From: Clostridia bacterium
GTDB lineage: Bacteria > Bacillota > Clostridia > Christensenellales > Pumilibacteraceae
Direction of reading: 5' to 3'
Assembly (NCBI GenBank): GCA_022791055.1
Contig: JAAVYI010000035.1
Coordinates: 1 to 53,534, forward strand
DNA length: 53,534 nt
Shown: piece by piece, positions 1 through 8,186 of the stretch
Layout: each line of letters starts with the position of its first letter
How positions within the stretch are numbered: position 1 is the first letter of the stretch
Notes under the pieces: generated by a model
The model's database searches: none
What the model was told of the DNA's origin: nothing
Seen by the model: only the letters and a program-made list of their open reading frames with translations
Translations under genes and position numbers: made by a program

Positions 1-2
1 GT

Positions 3-188
3 GTTGACAGTTACAGCGGCAAAGAATACTTTTATTTCGGTATGACGGGCAACTACCATACCACGCCCGCAACGCTCACGGGCAACGACAAGGCGGCTAT
101 GCTGGCGCGGTGTAAGCGTTACCCGCTTTTCAATCAGAACGAGCAAAAAAGCAATAACAGCGAGGTTTCGGAACTATGGACAAATTAG
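3..188 (+). CDS. Unknown protein, C-terminal end only (5' end outside window)
   Basis: The frame is open from the window edge to TAG at 186-188 (61 residues visible). The fragment contains KEYFYFGMTGNYHTTPATL and an N/Q-rich tail. I recognise no domain. Its stop lies 13 nt inside the next gene, whose ATG is at 176, so the two genes are probably co-transcribed and translationally coupled. It belongs to the CRESS replicon. A mobilisation or structural role is possible but nothing in the visible part shows it. Confidence 0.55.
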   Translation, partial: VDSYSGKEYFYFGMTGNYHTTPATLTGNDKAAMLARCKRYPLFNQNEQKSNNSEVSELWTN

Positions 189-505
189 ACTTTACCGAAC
201 TGCACAAGGAAAAATTAGCGGTCATATTCGAGAATATAGACGTACTCACGGCAATGAAAGAAAGCGACACGCAACTGCCGCCGCGCTTTTTCCGCGAGAT
301 AATAGACGATACCGTTTTGGACTACAAGGCGAAAATGGTTATTCTCAATAAGAACACAAAGTTTGTAACAAAGGAACTTATGAAAGATTTTAAGTTGCTG
401 CGCCGCGAACAGCGCAAACGGCAAGCGGAACTACGCAAGCAACGCAAGCGCGAAACGCTTTTATACGTTGCGCCAGTCGCGCTAATTCACCCGATACAAC
501 AATAG
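176..505 (+). CDS. Small basic protein of the CRESS replicon, function unknown
   Basis: This 109-residue protein has an acidic/hydrophobic first half and a strongly basic stretch at about residues 68-92 (RREQRKRQAELRKQRKRE) that looks helical and could bind nucleic acid. It overlaps the end of the preceding frame and is followed at 514-539 by a perfect hairpin and at 539-583 by the replication origin, so it is the last gene before the origin. No family is recognised. A DNA-binding accessory or copy-control role is speculation from charge and position. Confidence 0.6.
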   Translation: MDKLDFTELHKEKLAVIFENIDVLTAMKESDTQLPPRFFREIIDDTVLDYKAKMVILNKNTKFVTKELMKDFKLLRREQRKRQAELRKQRKRETLLYVAPVALIHPIQQ

Positions 506-513
506 CGGCAACG

Positions 514-539
514 CGCGTGGGCGGCTTGCCGCCCACGCG
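514..539 (+). terminator. 11-bp perfect hairpin after the 109-aa gene
   Basis: CGCGTGGGCGG (514-524), loop CTTG, CCGCCCACGCG (529-539) forms an 11-bp GC-only stem starting 9 nt after the stop codon at 505. No U-run follows, so it is either a weak terminator or a structural element of the adjacent origin, whose own stem begins at 539. Confidence 0.5.
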
Positions 540-583
540 GTGGCGTATAGTATTACCACGCCACCCCGTCACACTGTCACACT
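539..583 (+). other. CRESS-DNA-type replication origin: stem-loop with nonanucleotide plus tandem iterons
   Basis: GGTGGCGT (539-546) and ACGCCACC (558-565) form a perfect 8-bp stem. The 11-nt loop (547-557) contains TAGTATTAC (548-556), the nonanucleotide found at circovirus and nanovirus origins, where Rep nicks between T7 and A8. Immediately downstream GTCACACT occurs twice in tandem (568-575 and 576-583), the position and form expected of Rep-binding iterons. The Rep ATG is at 596. Hairpin, nonanucleotide, iterons and adjacent rep together match the architecture of eukaryotic CRESS virus origins. Confidence 0.9.
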
Positions 584-595
584 TTTGGGGGTATT

Positions 596-1621
596 ATGGA
601 CGATAAAATAAAAATTGACCTTTCTATTACTGACGAAACGACCGAAACAAAAAAGAAATCACAAGCACGCGATTGGTGCTTTACCGTAAACAACCCCGTA
701 CAAAGTGAACAAGAATTTTTGACCTATCTGAAATCTTTACCCGATTTGCGCTATGTGGTTTTTCAAAGAGAAAAAGCACCTGAAACGGGAACGGAACACT
801 ATCAAGGTTATTTTGAGTTTACGCAACAAAAATGGTTTACCACGATAAAAAAGTACCTTTCTAAAAATACTATCGGCGTGGACGCGCATATTGAACAACG
901 CAAAGGAAAACGAACGCAAGCCCGTTTATACTGTATGGACGAGGACACGCGCATAAGTCCGCAATACTACGAATGGGGCGAATATGCGGAAATCGGCGAA
1001 CGCTCCGATTTAACCGACATTATGAAAGATATTGAAAGCGGTATGTGCTATTACGACCTATCTAAAAAACACGGTAACCGTTTTATTAAAGTTATAAATT
1101 GGGCGCGGGAATTTAGACAGTCGCATTTGGAAAACAAGTATAAACGAGTATTCCGAAATATGAAAGTTTATTATATTTACGGCTCGGCTGGGTGCGGCAA
1201 AACAAGTTACGTTTTCAATAAACACGGCTATGACGACGTTTACAGAACAACAAATTACGAGTTCGGCTGGATAGACGATTACAACGGCGAAAAAATATTG
1301 TTTTTGGACGAGTTCCGCAGTTCGTTCAAAATCTCGGAAATATTGGACTATCTGGACGGGCAACCGATACGAATACGAGGGCGACACTATAACCGCGTTG
1401 CTTGCTATGATACTGTTTATATCGTTTCTAACCTTTCATTGAAAGAACAATACACAAACATACAGCAAAGCGAGCCTAAAACGTGGGCGGCGTTTCTTCG
1501 GCGTATAACGGCAGTATATAATTTTGACATAAGCAAAGATACGCCCGTAAGCAAGCATACGGGCGAATTAAAAAAGCCGCCTCCGCTTATACCGATAGAC
1601 GACAGCGACTTGCCGTTTTAA
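596..1621 (+). CDS. rep: CRESS-DNA virus-like replication initiator Rep (HUH endonuclease + SF3 helicase)
   Basis: This 341-residue protein would nick the origin hairpin and start rolling-circle replication. The N-terminal HUH domain has motif I WCFTVNNP (27-34), motif II HYQGYFEF (68-75) and motif III around the catalytic-Tyr candidate Y112 (ARLYCMDED). The SF3 helicase domain has Walker A GSAGCGKT (196-203), Walker B ILFLDEF (234-240) and motif C IVSN (276-279). The usual motif III is YxxK; here the Lys position is Asp115. ATG 596 is preceded by GGGGG (587-591). The length is typical of full-size Reps, with no frameshift or deletion, so the gene may be functional. Codon and base composition are more A+T-rich than the chromosomal genes, consistent with transfer. 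Confidence 0.92.
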   Translation: MDDKIKIDLSITDETTETKKKSQARDWCFTVNNPVQSEQEFLTYLKSLPDLRYVVFQREKAPETGTEHYQGYFEFTQQKWFTTIKKYLSKNTIGVDAHIEQRKGKRTQARLYCMDEDTRISPQYYEWGEYAEIGERSDLTDIMKDIESGMCYYDLSKKHGNRFIKVINWAREFRQSHLENKYKRVFRNMKVYYIYGSAGCGKTSYVFNKHGYDDVYRTTNYEFGWIDDYNGEKILFLDEFRSSFKISEILDYLDGQPIRIRGRHYNRVACYDTVYIVSNLSLKEQYTNIQQSEPKTWAAFLRRITAVYNFDISKDTPVSKHTGELKKPPPLIPIDDSDLPF

Positions 1622-1657
1622 CGCTCCGCTGGGTGGGGTTCTCTGGGTGGGGACATA

Positions 1658-1696
1658 GAAAAAGCACAAGGCTGTTTGCCTTGCGCTTTTTCTTTT
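1658..1696 (+). terminator. Rho-independent terminator after rep
   Basis: GAAAAAGCACAAGGC (1658-1672), loop TGTTT, GCCTTGCGCTTTTTC (1678-1692) pairs over 15 positions with one A-C mismatch and runs into TTTT. It lies 37 nt after the rep stop codon. Confidence 0.85.
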
Positions 1697-1772
1697 ACTG
1701 GTATGCGATAAAACCTGCGACACCTTTCACAAAAATGTATTCTGTTTTTAGGTGTTCAAACTTTAACGCTAT

Positions 1773-1848
<76 letters not shown>

Positions 1849-1864
1849 ATGGCGTAACAGGGAT

Positions 1865-1893
1865 ATTGTAGCATAGTATGCGTATATTGTCAA
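1865..1893 (-). promoter_or_regulatory. Promoter of tRNA-Ala
   Basis: Read on the minus strand: TTGACA (1893-1888), 17-nt spacer, TACAAT (1870-1865), 16 nt upstream of the tRNA 5' end. This is near-consensus for the vegetative sigma factor. Confidence 0.8.
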
Positions 1894-2040
1894 GCGAATT
1901 TTTCCGAGTGCGGGAATTTTTATCGGGCGAGGGCAAAATGTTTTTGAAAAGGCTGATGGAGTAAAGACATTGAAATTCTATAAAGCAAATCCGGATCATG
2001 ATAGTGTAAAATTTAGGTGACGAGGCCGTCATCCTTTATA

Positions 2041-2078
2041 TTGACAAAACTTCTTTTATATGGTAAACTATATATATG
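2041..2078 (+). promoter_or_regulatory. Promoter of the dGTPase-like gene with ATG at the predicted transcription start
   Basis: TTGACA (2041-2046), 17-nt spacer, TAAACT (2064-2069). The expected start of transcription, 6-8 nt after the -10, coincides with an ATG at 2076, with no room for a ribosome binding site. That ATG opens the dGTPase frame but meets TAG after eight codons (2100-2102). Confidence 0.7.
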
Positions 2079-2183
2079 AATGATTATTTTACGCTGGATT
2101 AGACACAGAAAAACACGCTGCGGGGGATTTTTGACGAAGAAGATGCGCGGCGGTCTCCGTATGCGACGCCAGATCGTGCGGCC

Positions 2184-3335
2184 GTGCGGCGATTTCGGTA
2201 CCGCAACGACCCCAACGGATTGCGGACAGGATTCGGCATCGACATCGATAAAATTCTCAACCACCCTTACTACAGCCATTACGCCGACAAAACGCAGGTG
2301 TTTTCGTTCCAAAACAACGACGAAATCAGCCGCCGATCGCTACACGTGCAACTGGTTTCACGCATCGCGCGCATCATCGGCCGCGCCCTGCAACTCAATC
2401 TCGAACTGATCGAGGCGATCGCGCTCGGCCACGACATCGGACATACCCCGTTCGGACACAAGGGCGAGGACTTTTTAAACGAACTGTACAACGCAAAAAC
2501 AGGTCGGCACTTTAAACACAACGTACACAGCGTGCGCGTGTTGAAAGAGCTTTCGGCCACCAATCTGACCCTACAAACCTACGACGGCATTCTCTGCCAC
2601 TGCGGCGAAAAAGCGTTCGACGAATACCGCCCGGGGCAGCTGGCAAGTTTCGAGGAACTGGACGTATTGCTCGAGCAGTGTTATGTCGATCCGGCCGTCA
2701 TGGACTCTATGCGTCCCTCTACGCTTGAGGGCTGCGTGGTGCGGATCAGCGACATGATCGCCTACGTCGGCAAGGATCGGCAGGACGCCGCGCGACTCAA
2801 GTTGGCCGCATCGGATGCTTTCTCCACGGGTGGCATGTTGGGCGACCGTAATGCCGAAATCATCAATAATCTTGTCGCCAATATCGTCAAAAACAGTTTG
2901 GGCAAACCCTACTTGAAACTGGATCGGGACGTCTATACGGCCTTGAAAGGCGTCACGGGCGAAAACTATCACATCATCTATGACAATCCGGCCGTAACCG
3001 ATCCTTATAAGTTATACGTGCAACCGATGATGCGCAACATGTACGGACAACTGGTCGACGATTTTAAAAATCGTTGCTACGGCTCCCCCATTTATCAGCA
3101 TCATGTCAATCTATCGCTGTACAAGCATTGCTACCGTGACAAAGATAGCCATTTGCTGGTCGACGCCGATACCGCCGTCACCGACTTCATCGCCGGTATG
3201 ACCGACGATTATTTCGTTGCGCTCTATCGTTACCTATTCCCCGACGATTCTCTTGCCGACGCGCTGACGACTACGCCCTACAACTTCGACCGTCGACAAA
3301 GTTCGAGCGCATCGGACACGACGGGAACCCCGTAA
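2184..3335 (+). CDS. dGTPase-like HD-domain triphosphohydrolase, 5' end uncertain
   Basis: The protein belongs to the dNTP triphosphohydrolase (dGTPase) branch of HD-domain proteins, which cleave dNTPs to nucleoside and triphosphate. The metal site is visible: His in SLHVQLVSRIA, the HD pair in GHDIGHTPFGHKGE, and a later Asp in VVRISDMIAYVGKDR. The upstream in-frame sequence (RRSPYATPDRAAV, 2145-2183) looks like the family's conserved N-terminus, so the protein should start further upstream, but TAG at 2100-2102 blocks the frame eight codons after ATG 2076. The only ordinary start codon after the TAG is GTG 2184, which has no Shine-Dalgarno and removes conserved residues. Either initiation is unusual, or the gene is damaged, or there is a base error. 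Confidence 0.75.
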   Translation: MRRFRYRNDPNGLRTGFGIDIDKILNHPYYSHYADKTQVFSFQNNDEISRRSLHVQLVSRIARIIGRALQLNLELIEAIALGHDIGHTPFGHKGEDFLNELYNAKTGRHFKHNVHSVRVLKELSATNLTLQTYDGILCHCGEKAFDEYRPGQLASFEELDVLLEQCYVDPAVMDSMRPSTLEGCVVRISDMIAYVGKDRQDAARLKLAASDAFSTGGMLGDRNAEIINNLVANIVKNSLGKPYLKLDRDVYTALKGVTGENYHIIYDNPAVTDPYKLYVQPMMRNMYGQLVDDFKNRCYGSPIYQHHVNLSLYKHCYRDKDSHLLVDADTAVTDFIAGMTDDYFVALYRYLFPDDSLADALTTTPYNFDRRQSSSASDTTGTP

Positions 3336-3369
3336 CGACGACCGCGCGAAAACTTTTCCCGAAAACCGC

Positions 3370-3398
3370 TTGACAAATCGGCGAAACTGTGTTATTAT
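3370..3398 (+). promoter_or_regulatory. Promoter of initiator tRNA-Met
   Basis: TTGACA (3370-3375), 17-nt spacer, TATTAT (3393-3398), 30 nt upstream of the tRNA. Confidence 0.8.
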
Positions 3399-3428
3399 AT
3401 TGCTACTCGTCTAAAGACGGGCGCATAA

Positions 3429-3504
<76 letters not shown>

Positions 3505-3509
3505 ATCGG

Positions 3510-3539
3510 AACGCCGTTCGCAGTGCGAACGGCGTTTTT
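3510..3539 (+). terminator. Terminator of tRNA-fMet
   Basis: AACGCCGTTCGCA (3510-3522) pairs with TGCGAACGGCGTT (3524-3536) and runs into TTTTT. Confidence 0.85.
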
Positions 3540-3554
3540 GTATGTCCCGACAGT

Positions 3555-3587
3555 AAAACAGACCGAACGAAATCGCTCGGTCTGTTT
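3555..3587 (-). terminator. Bidirectional terminator at the end of the ABC exporter operon
   Basis: AAAACAGACCGA (3555-3566) pairs with TCGGTCTGTTTT (3576-3587), flanked by A- and T-runs on both strands. It lies 30 bp past the stop of the minus-strand ABC gene at 3617. Confidence 0.75.
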
Positions 3588-3616
3588 TCTTTGTTTTTCG
3601 CGCCGATGTATGTTCC

Positions 3617-5650
3617 CTACTCGGTCACGCCTTTGGAAAACTGGGAGTTGTAGAGATCGGCGTAGAAACCGTTTTGCGCCATCAGTTCGTTGTGGTTGCC
3701 CTGCTCGATAATGTCGCCGTCGCGCATGACTAAAATCCGATCAGCGTCCTTGATCGTCGACAGGCGGTGCGCGATAATGAACGACGTGCGGCCTTGCATC
3801 AAACGGTCCATTGCCTTTTGGATCAGCTGTTCGGTGCGGGTGTCGACGCTCGAAGTCGCCTCGTCGAGAATGAGTACTTTCGGGTCGGCCAGCACCGCGC
3901 GAGCGATTGTCAGCAACTGTTTCTGCCCTTGCGAAATGTTGTCGGCCTCTTCGTTGATCTCGAAGTCGTAGCCGCCTTCTAACGTGCGGATAAAGTGATC
4001 GGCGCAAGCCGTTTTGGCCGCCGCCACAATCTCCTCGTCGGTCGCGTCCAATCGGCCGTAGCGGATATTCTCGCGGATTGTGCCGGAGAACAGCCAGGTA
4101 TCCTGTAAGACCATGCCGAACTCGTCGCGCATCTTGTTGCGGTCGAAGCGGTTGATATTGACGCCGTCGAGCAGGATCGCGCCGCCGTTGATCTCATAGT
4201 AGCGCATCAGCAGTTTGACCATCGTCGTTTTGCCGGCGCCGGTAGGCCCGACGATCGCTACGCGCGCGCCCGGCTCGATTTTGGACGAGAAGTCGTGAAT
4301 GATGATCTTTTCGGGATCGTAGCCGAACGAAACGTGCTCGAACTCGACCCCGCCGCGCACGTTCTCCGGTTTCTCGTCGCCGGTCTCGTGTTCTTCCTCG
4401 GCCTCCAAAAATCCGAATACGCGCTCGGCCGACGCGACCGTCAACTGCAAGGTATTCATGATATTGCCGAACTGCGCGACAGGCTGATTGAAGCGGCGGA
4501 TATACGACAGGAATGCCTGTATATCGCCGACGCCCAGTCCGCTTTTGGTCACCAGGATGCCGCCGACGATACACGTCAACACGTAGCCGATATTCCCGAT
4601 AAACGTCATGATCGGCATCATCAGACCGGATATAAACTGCGACTTGCGCGCCGACGTAGCCAGCTTGTTGTTGAGCGCGGCAAAGTCGACCTTGCTCTCG
4701 TCCTGCGCATTGAACAGCTCGATGACTTGATGCGCGCCGTACATTTCTTCGATATGGCCGTTGACGTCGCTCAGATATTTTTGTTGCTGCACAAAATATT
4801 TCTGCGAGAACTTGACGACCAACAGCACCAGTAAGAACGCCAGCGGCACAATGACGACGGCCAGCAGTGTGAGGATCCAACTGATCCTGAGCATCATCAC
4901 CAATACGCCGACCAGCGTGGTGATCGCCGTCACCAACTCCGAAAGACTTTGGTTGAGCGTTGTCGAAATGTTGTCGACGTCGTTGGTCAGATAGCTCAAA
5001 ACTTCGCCGTTGGACACTTTGTCGTAAAACTTGAGCGGCAGCTTGGAAATCTTTTGATCGATGTCCTTGCGGAACCGATACGAGATCTTTTGCGCCACAC
5101 CGGCCAGAATATAGCTTTGTACAAACGCCAATAAGCCGGCCACGCTGACGAGTATGATCATCATGATCAGAATGCGAATGATCGCGTCGACGTCGATCTG
5201 CGGTGCCTCGTACAACGTCATATCGAGCAGCGCGTCGCGGTACTTTTCGGGTACGCTCGACGTGTCGGTACCGTTGGCGCCCGCGCCGTTATTCGCCATA
5301 AATTCGGCCACGTCTCTTAACGTCAGCGTGTACTCGGTCTTGCCGCACGCCGCGGCCAACTGTTCGACCGCCTCGTCCATGGTGTCCACGCCCATGCCCT
5401 GCGGCAGCTGCTGTTCGAGCGTCTTATACACTTGCTTTTGCACCACGCCGATGATCAGCGTGTCGGTGGCCTCGCCGGAAATGTTCGGCACGTTGAGCGT
5501 CAGCACGACCGATGCGATCGCCAAAAGAAACGAAAAGATCATCAGCGGCATACTCGACTTCATATAGCGCAACAGTTTGCCGAGCGTCGCTTTGAAATGC
5601 TTGGGCTTATCGCCCACAACCGGACCGTGTCCGTGCGGAGGTCTAGGCAT
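3617..5650 (-). CDS. ABC exporter subunit B (permease-ATPase fusion, canonical NBD)
   Basis: This 677-residue half-transporter has an N-terminal six-helix membrane domain with an unusually long first extracellular loop (about residues 60-150) and a C-terminal ATPase domain. The NBD has Walker A GPTGAGKTT, Q-loop VLQDTWLF, signature ISQGQ (normally LSGGQ), Walker B ILDEATSS with the catalytic Glu, and H-loop AHRLS. It starts at ATG 5650 behind GGAGG and overlaps the upstream partner by 8 nt, so the two are translated together and should form a heterodimer of the BmrCD/LmrCD/TM287-288 type. The substrate (drug, lipid or peptide) cannot be told from sequence. Confidence 0.88.
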   Translation of the reverse strand: MPRPPHGHGPVVGDKPKHFKATLGKLLRYMKSSMPLMIFSFLLAIASVVLTLNVPNISGEATDTLIIGVVQKQVYKTLEQQLPQGMGVDTMDEAVEQLAAACGKTEYTLTLRDVAEFMANNGAGANGTDTSSVPEKYRDALLDMTLYEAPQIDVDAIIRILIMMIILVSVAGLLAFVQSYILAGVAQKISYRFRKDIDQKISKLPLKFYDKVSNGEVLSYLTNDVDNISTTLNQSLSELVTAITTLVGVLVMMLRISWILTLLAVVIVPLAFLLVLLVVKFSQKYFVQQQKYLSDVNGHIEEMYGAHQVIELFNAQDESKVDFAALNNKLATSARKSQFISGLMMPIMTFIGNIGYVLTCIVGGILVTKSGLGVGDIQAFLSYIRRFNQPVAQFGNIMNTLQLTVASAERVFGFLEAEEEHETGDEKPENVRGGVEFEHVSFGYDPEKIIIHDFSSKIEPGARVAIVGPTGAGKTTMVKLLMRYYEINGGAILLDGVNINRFDRNKMRDEFGMVLQDTWLFSGTIRENIRYGRLDATDEEIVAAAKTACADHFIRTLEGGYDFEINEEADNISQGQKQLLTIARAVLADPKVLILDEATSSVDTRTEQLIQKAMDRLMQGRTSFIIAHRLSTIKDADRILVMRDGDIIEQGNHNELMAQNGFYADLYNSQFSKGVTE

Positions 5651-7376
5651 GTTGCAATTCCTCCTTACTCAGCTGACTTTCGGCAATGTCGCGGTACACG
5701 GGGCAGGTGTCTAACAACTGCTTATGCGTCCCTAAGCCGACCATTTTGCCGTTGTCGAGCACGATGATCTGATCGGCGTTCATGATCGAGCCGACGCGCT
5801 GTGCGACAATGATGATATTCTTTTCGTGCAAATCGGTTTTGAGCGCTTGCCGCAGATTGGCGTCGGTCTTGAAGTCGAGCGCCGAAAAGCTGTCGTCGAA
5901 CACATAGATCGGCGCCTTTTTATACAGCGCCCGCGCGATCGCCAGTCGCTGTTTTTGCCCGCCCGACACGTTGGCGCCGCCCTGGGCGATCGGCTCCTCG
6001 AACGCAAGCGCTTTGCTCGCAATAAATTCGGTCGCTTGCGCAATGTCCGCCGCCTGCGCGCTCCGTGCCGCATCCGGCTGACGGTCGGGGTATCCGATAT
6101 TCGAGCCGATCGTGCCGGAGATCAGCACGTTCTTTTGCGGCACATACGACACGTTGTCCCGCAGCGACTCGAGCGTGAACGCGCGCACGTCTTGGCCGTC
6201 GAGCGTGATCTCGCCTTCCGTCACGTCGTACATGCGCGGGATCAGCGATACCAGCGTCGATTTGCCCGAACCGGTCGCGCCGATGATCGCCGTCGTCATG
6301 CCCGGGCTTGCCTTGAAACTGATGTTTTCGAGCGCCGGGTTTTCGCTGTCGCCGTACTTGAACGTCACGTTCTTAAACTCCAGCTCGCCGGTCAAGTTTT
6401 CGGCCGGCACAGCCCCCTCCGAATCGGCGACGACGACCTGCGTCTTTAACACTTCGTTGACCCGTTTGATTGCGACGATCGCACGCGGCATCATGACGAA
6501 CACCATTGTGACCATCATAAACGACATAATGATTTGGACGGCGTACTGCATGAACGCCATCATGTTAGCGACTGTCGCAACGTCGTTGGCGTAGTACGCG
6601 GCGATCCACACGACGGCGATCGTCACGCCGTTCATAACGATCATGATGATCGGCATCAGCGCGCTCATAACGCGGTTGACAAACAGGTTGGACTGCATCA
6701 GTTCGGTATTGACCGCGTCAAACCGCTCTTCTTCGCGCTGCTGCGTGTTGAACGCGCGAATGACCATCATGCCGTTCAAGCCCTCGCGCGCCACCAGGTT
6801 GAGCCGATCCATCAGCTTTTGCAACTTCATGAACTTGGGTTGCGCGACCAAAAGCAACGTCAATAAACTGATCAGCACCAACCCGACGGCGGCGACGATC
6901 ACCCAAGCCAAATAGCTGATACCGGTACTTTTGGCGACGGCGTGCATGATCCCGCCGCCCGCCATGATCGGGGCGTACAGCACGATACGCAGCACCATAA
7001 TGGAAAACATCTGTATTTGCGTAATGTCGTTGGTGCTGCGGGTGATCAGCGACGAGGTCGTATAACGGTCGAACTCGCTGTTCGAATAGTCGCTGACCTT
7101 ATTGAACACCGCCGCCCGCATATCGCGCGCCGCGCCCGCGCCGATCATCGCGGCCAAATAGCCGACGGCAACGCTCGCCGCCGTCACGCCCGCCGAATAC
7201 GCCAGCATGACCAAACCGATCTTCAAAACGGCCTTCGTTCCCGCGCCCGAAACGACTTCGGTCATCATTTCGGCCATTTTATCCGGTAGCGCCAAATCGC
7301 AGATCGCTTCGACAAACAGCAATGCAAATACAAGTATTATCCAAGGAATATACTTCTTGTAATACCTGAATACCAA
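5643..7376 (-). CDS. ABC exporter subunit A (permease-ATPase fusion, degenerate NBD)
   Basis: This 577-residue partner has six transmembrane helices followed by an NBD with Walker A GATGSGKST, Q-loop VPQKN, intact signature VSGGQKQR, but Walker B FDDSFSALD with Asp in place of the catalytic Glu, and an H-loop reading AQRVG (His to Gln). The heterodimer therefore has one degenerate and one consensus ATP site, as in BmrC, LmrC and TM287. The start is TTG 7376, chosen because AAGGAG lies 9 nt upstream; no ATG fits. It is the first gene of a two-gene operon. Confidence 0.88.
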   Translation of the reverse strand: MVFRYYKKYIPWIILVFALLFVEAICDLALPDKMAEMMTEVVSGAGTKAVLKIGLVMLAYSAGVTAASVAVGYLAAMIGAGAARDMRAAVFNKVSDYSNSEFDRYTTSSLITRSTNDITQIQMFSIMVLRIVLYAPIMAGGGIMHAVAKSTGISYLAWVIVAAVGLVLISLLTLLLVAQPKFMKLQKLMDRLNLVAREGLNGMMVIRAFNTQQREEERFDAVNTELMQSNLFVNRVMSALMPIIMIVMNGVTIAVVWIAAYYANDVATVANMMAFMQYAVQIIMSFMMVTMVFVMMPRAIVAIKRVNEVLKTQVVVADSEGAVPAENLTGELEFKNVTFKYGDSENPALENISFKASPGMTTAIIGATGSGKSTLVSLIPRMYDVTEGEITLDGQDVRAFTLESLRDNVSYVPQKNVLISGTIGSNIGYPDRQPDAARSAQAADIAQATEFIASKALAFEEPIAQGGANVSGGQKQRLAIARALYKKAPIYVFDDSFSALDFKTDANLRQALKTDLHEKNIIIVAQRVGSIMNADQIIVLDNGKMVGLGTHKQLLDTCPVYRDIAESQLSKEELQHA

Positions 7377-7494
7377 AGATTTTATTCTCCTTTTTCTCGA
7401 TTCCTCAAAAGTTTCTAATGCCCATTATACCACTCGCCGCTCGCAAAAGTCAAACGAATCTTCACGCGGCGCGAAAAATACTTGCGCGATCGGC

Positions 7495-7535
7495 TTGTAT
7501 TTCTCCCCCGATCCGTGTTATAATAGTTGCGTATG
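7495..7535 (+). promoter_or_regulatory. Promoter with ATG at the predicted transcription start (leaderless)
   Basis: TTGTAT (7495-7500), 18-nt spacer, TATAAT (7519-7524), then 8 nt to ATG 7533. There is no Shine-Dalgarno sequence. The mRNA would start at or 1-2 nt before the ATG. Confidence 0.65.
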
Positions 7536-8186
7536 GATAAACGCAAAAACAAAAAACCTAAGCCGCCGGTCGGCAGCTACGTCTCGACGCTGACCGACGA
7601 GCAACTGCTGACGCTGCAAAAACGGCGCTCGCTGTGGCTGCTCGTCGGACACGCCCTGTTCGTCGTCAGCCTGTTCATTCCGCAGGTCTGTATGGACTTC
7701 CTCGTCCTGTATGTGTGGCTGGAAACGATCTATTTCGTCTTGATGTTCGCCCTAATCGTCGTACTCGTATGGGCGGGCGTCTTTAACTTCCGCGGCGGCA
7801 AGATCGGCCGCGCGGTCTCCGAAAAGGTCGTCCCCAAACGCGGACTGGACGGGCTTTTGACCTTTACCGTGTTCGAGTTGCAATTCGTTTTGGCGCTCAT
7901 GTGGTATATCATGCAACTCGCTTTGATCATTTGGAAGTTCGACGTCGGCGGCCTGGTGATCACGCTGATCGCCGCATGTGTGACCGTTTCCGCCTTTTTG
8001 GTGCGGCTGACGACCGCGCGGGCGTTCCGCGGTCGCACGGTCTATACCCCGCCCGCAGCCCCCGAACTGCCGAACGTGCAACTGCCCGACGAGGCCGACG
8101 ATTTCTACGCGGAAGCGTCCGAAGAAAACGCACAGGCCGAACGGCAGCAAAAACAAGACGAGCCGGAAACGGAGGCGGAGGCTTGA
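7533..8186 (+). CDS. Membrane protein of unknown function, four predicted helices
   Basis: This 217-residue protein has a basic N-terminus (MDKRKNKKPKPP), a cytosolic lead of about 35 residues, and four hydrophobic segments, at roughly residues 37-55, 60-85, 112-132 and 137-155, followed by an acidic, Glu/Gln-rich cytosolic tail. No family is recognised. The start is taken as ATG 7533 because a -10 element lies 8 nt upstream. Its stop overlaps the TTG start of the rRNA methyltransferase by 4 nt, so they form an operon with likely translational coupling. Confidence 0.7.
   Translation: MDKRKNKKPKPPVGSYVSTLTDEQLLTLQKRRSLWLLVGHALFVVSLFIPQVCMDFLVLYVWLETIYFVLMFALIVVLVWAGVFNFRGGKIGRAVSEKVVPKRGLDGLLTFTVFELQFVLALMWYIMQLALIIWKFDVGGLVITLIAACVTVSAFLVRLTTARAFRGRTVYTPPAAPELPNVQLPDEADDFYAEASEENAQAERQQKQDEPETEAEA

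Larger units (their letters stand above)
1..1696 (+). mobile_element. Right end of an integrated CRESS-DNA (Rep-encoding) replicon
   Basis: Three plus-strand genes, a virus-type replication origin and a terminator form one unit that runs in from the left edge of the window. The unit is visibly more A+T-rich than the chromosome that follows. It ends about 75 bp short of the 3' end of tRNA-Ala (1773), a common integration neighbourhood, but the left boundary and any recombinase lie outside the window, so the attachment sites cannot be defined. Integrated CRESS replicons (pCRESS groups) are known from Firmicutes; the origin and the Rep motifs make the assignment strong. Confidence 0.8.

Noticed and set aside
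2100..2102. Pyrrolysine or amber recoding to explain the in-frame TAG of the dGTPase gene
   Set aside because: TAG is used as the ordinary final stop of other genes here (the rRNA methyltransferase at 9506-9508, the LRR lipoprotein at 31385-31387), and no pylT/pylS is visible.
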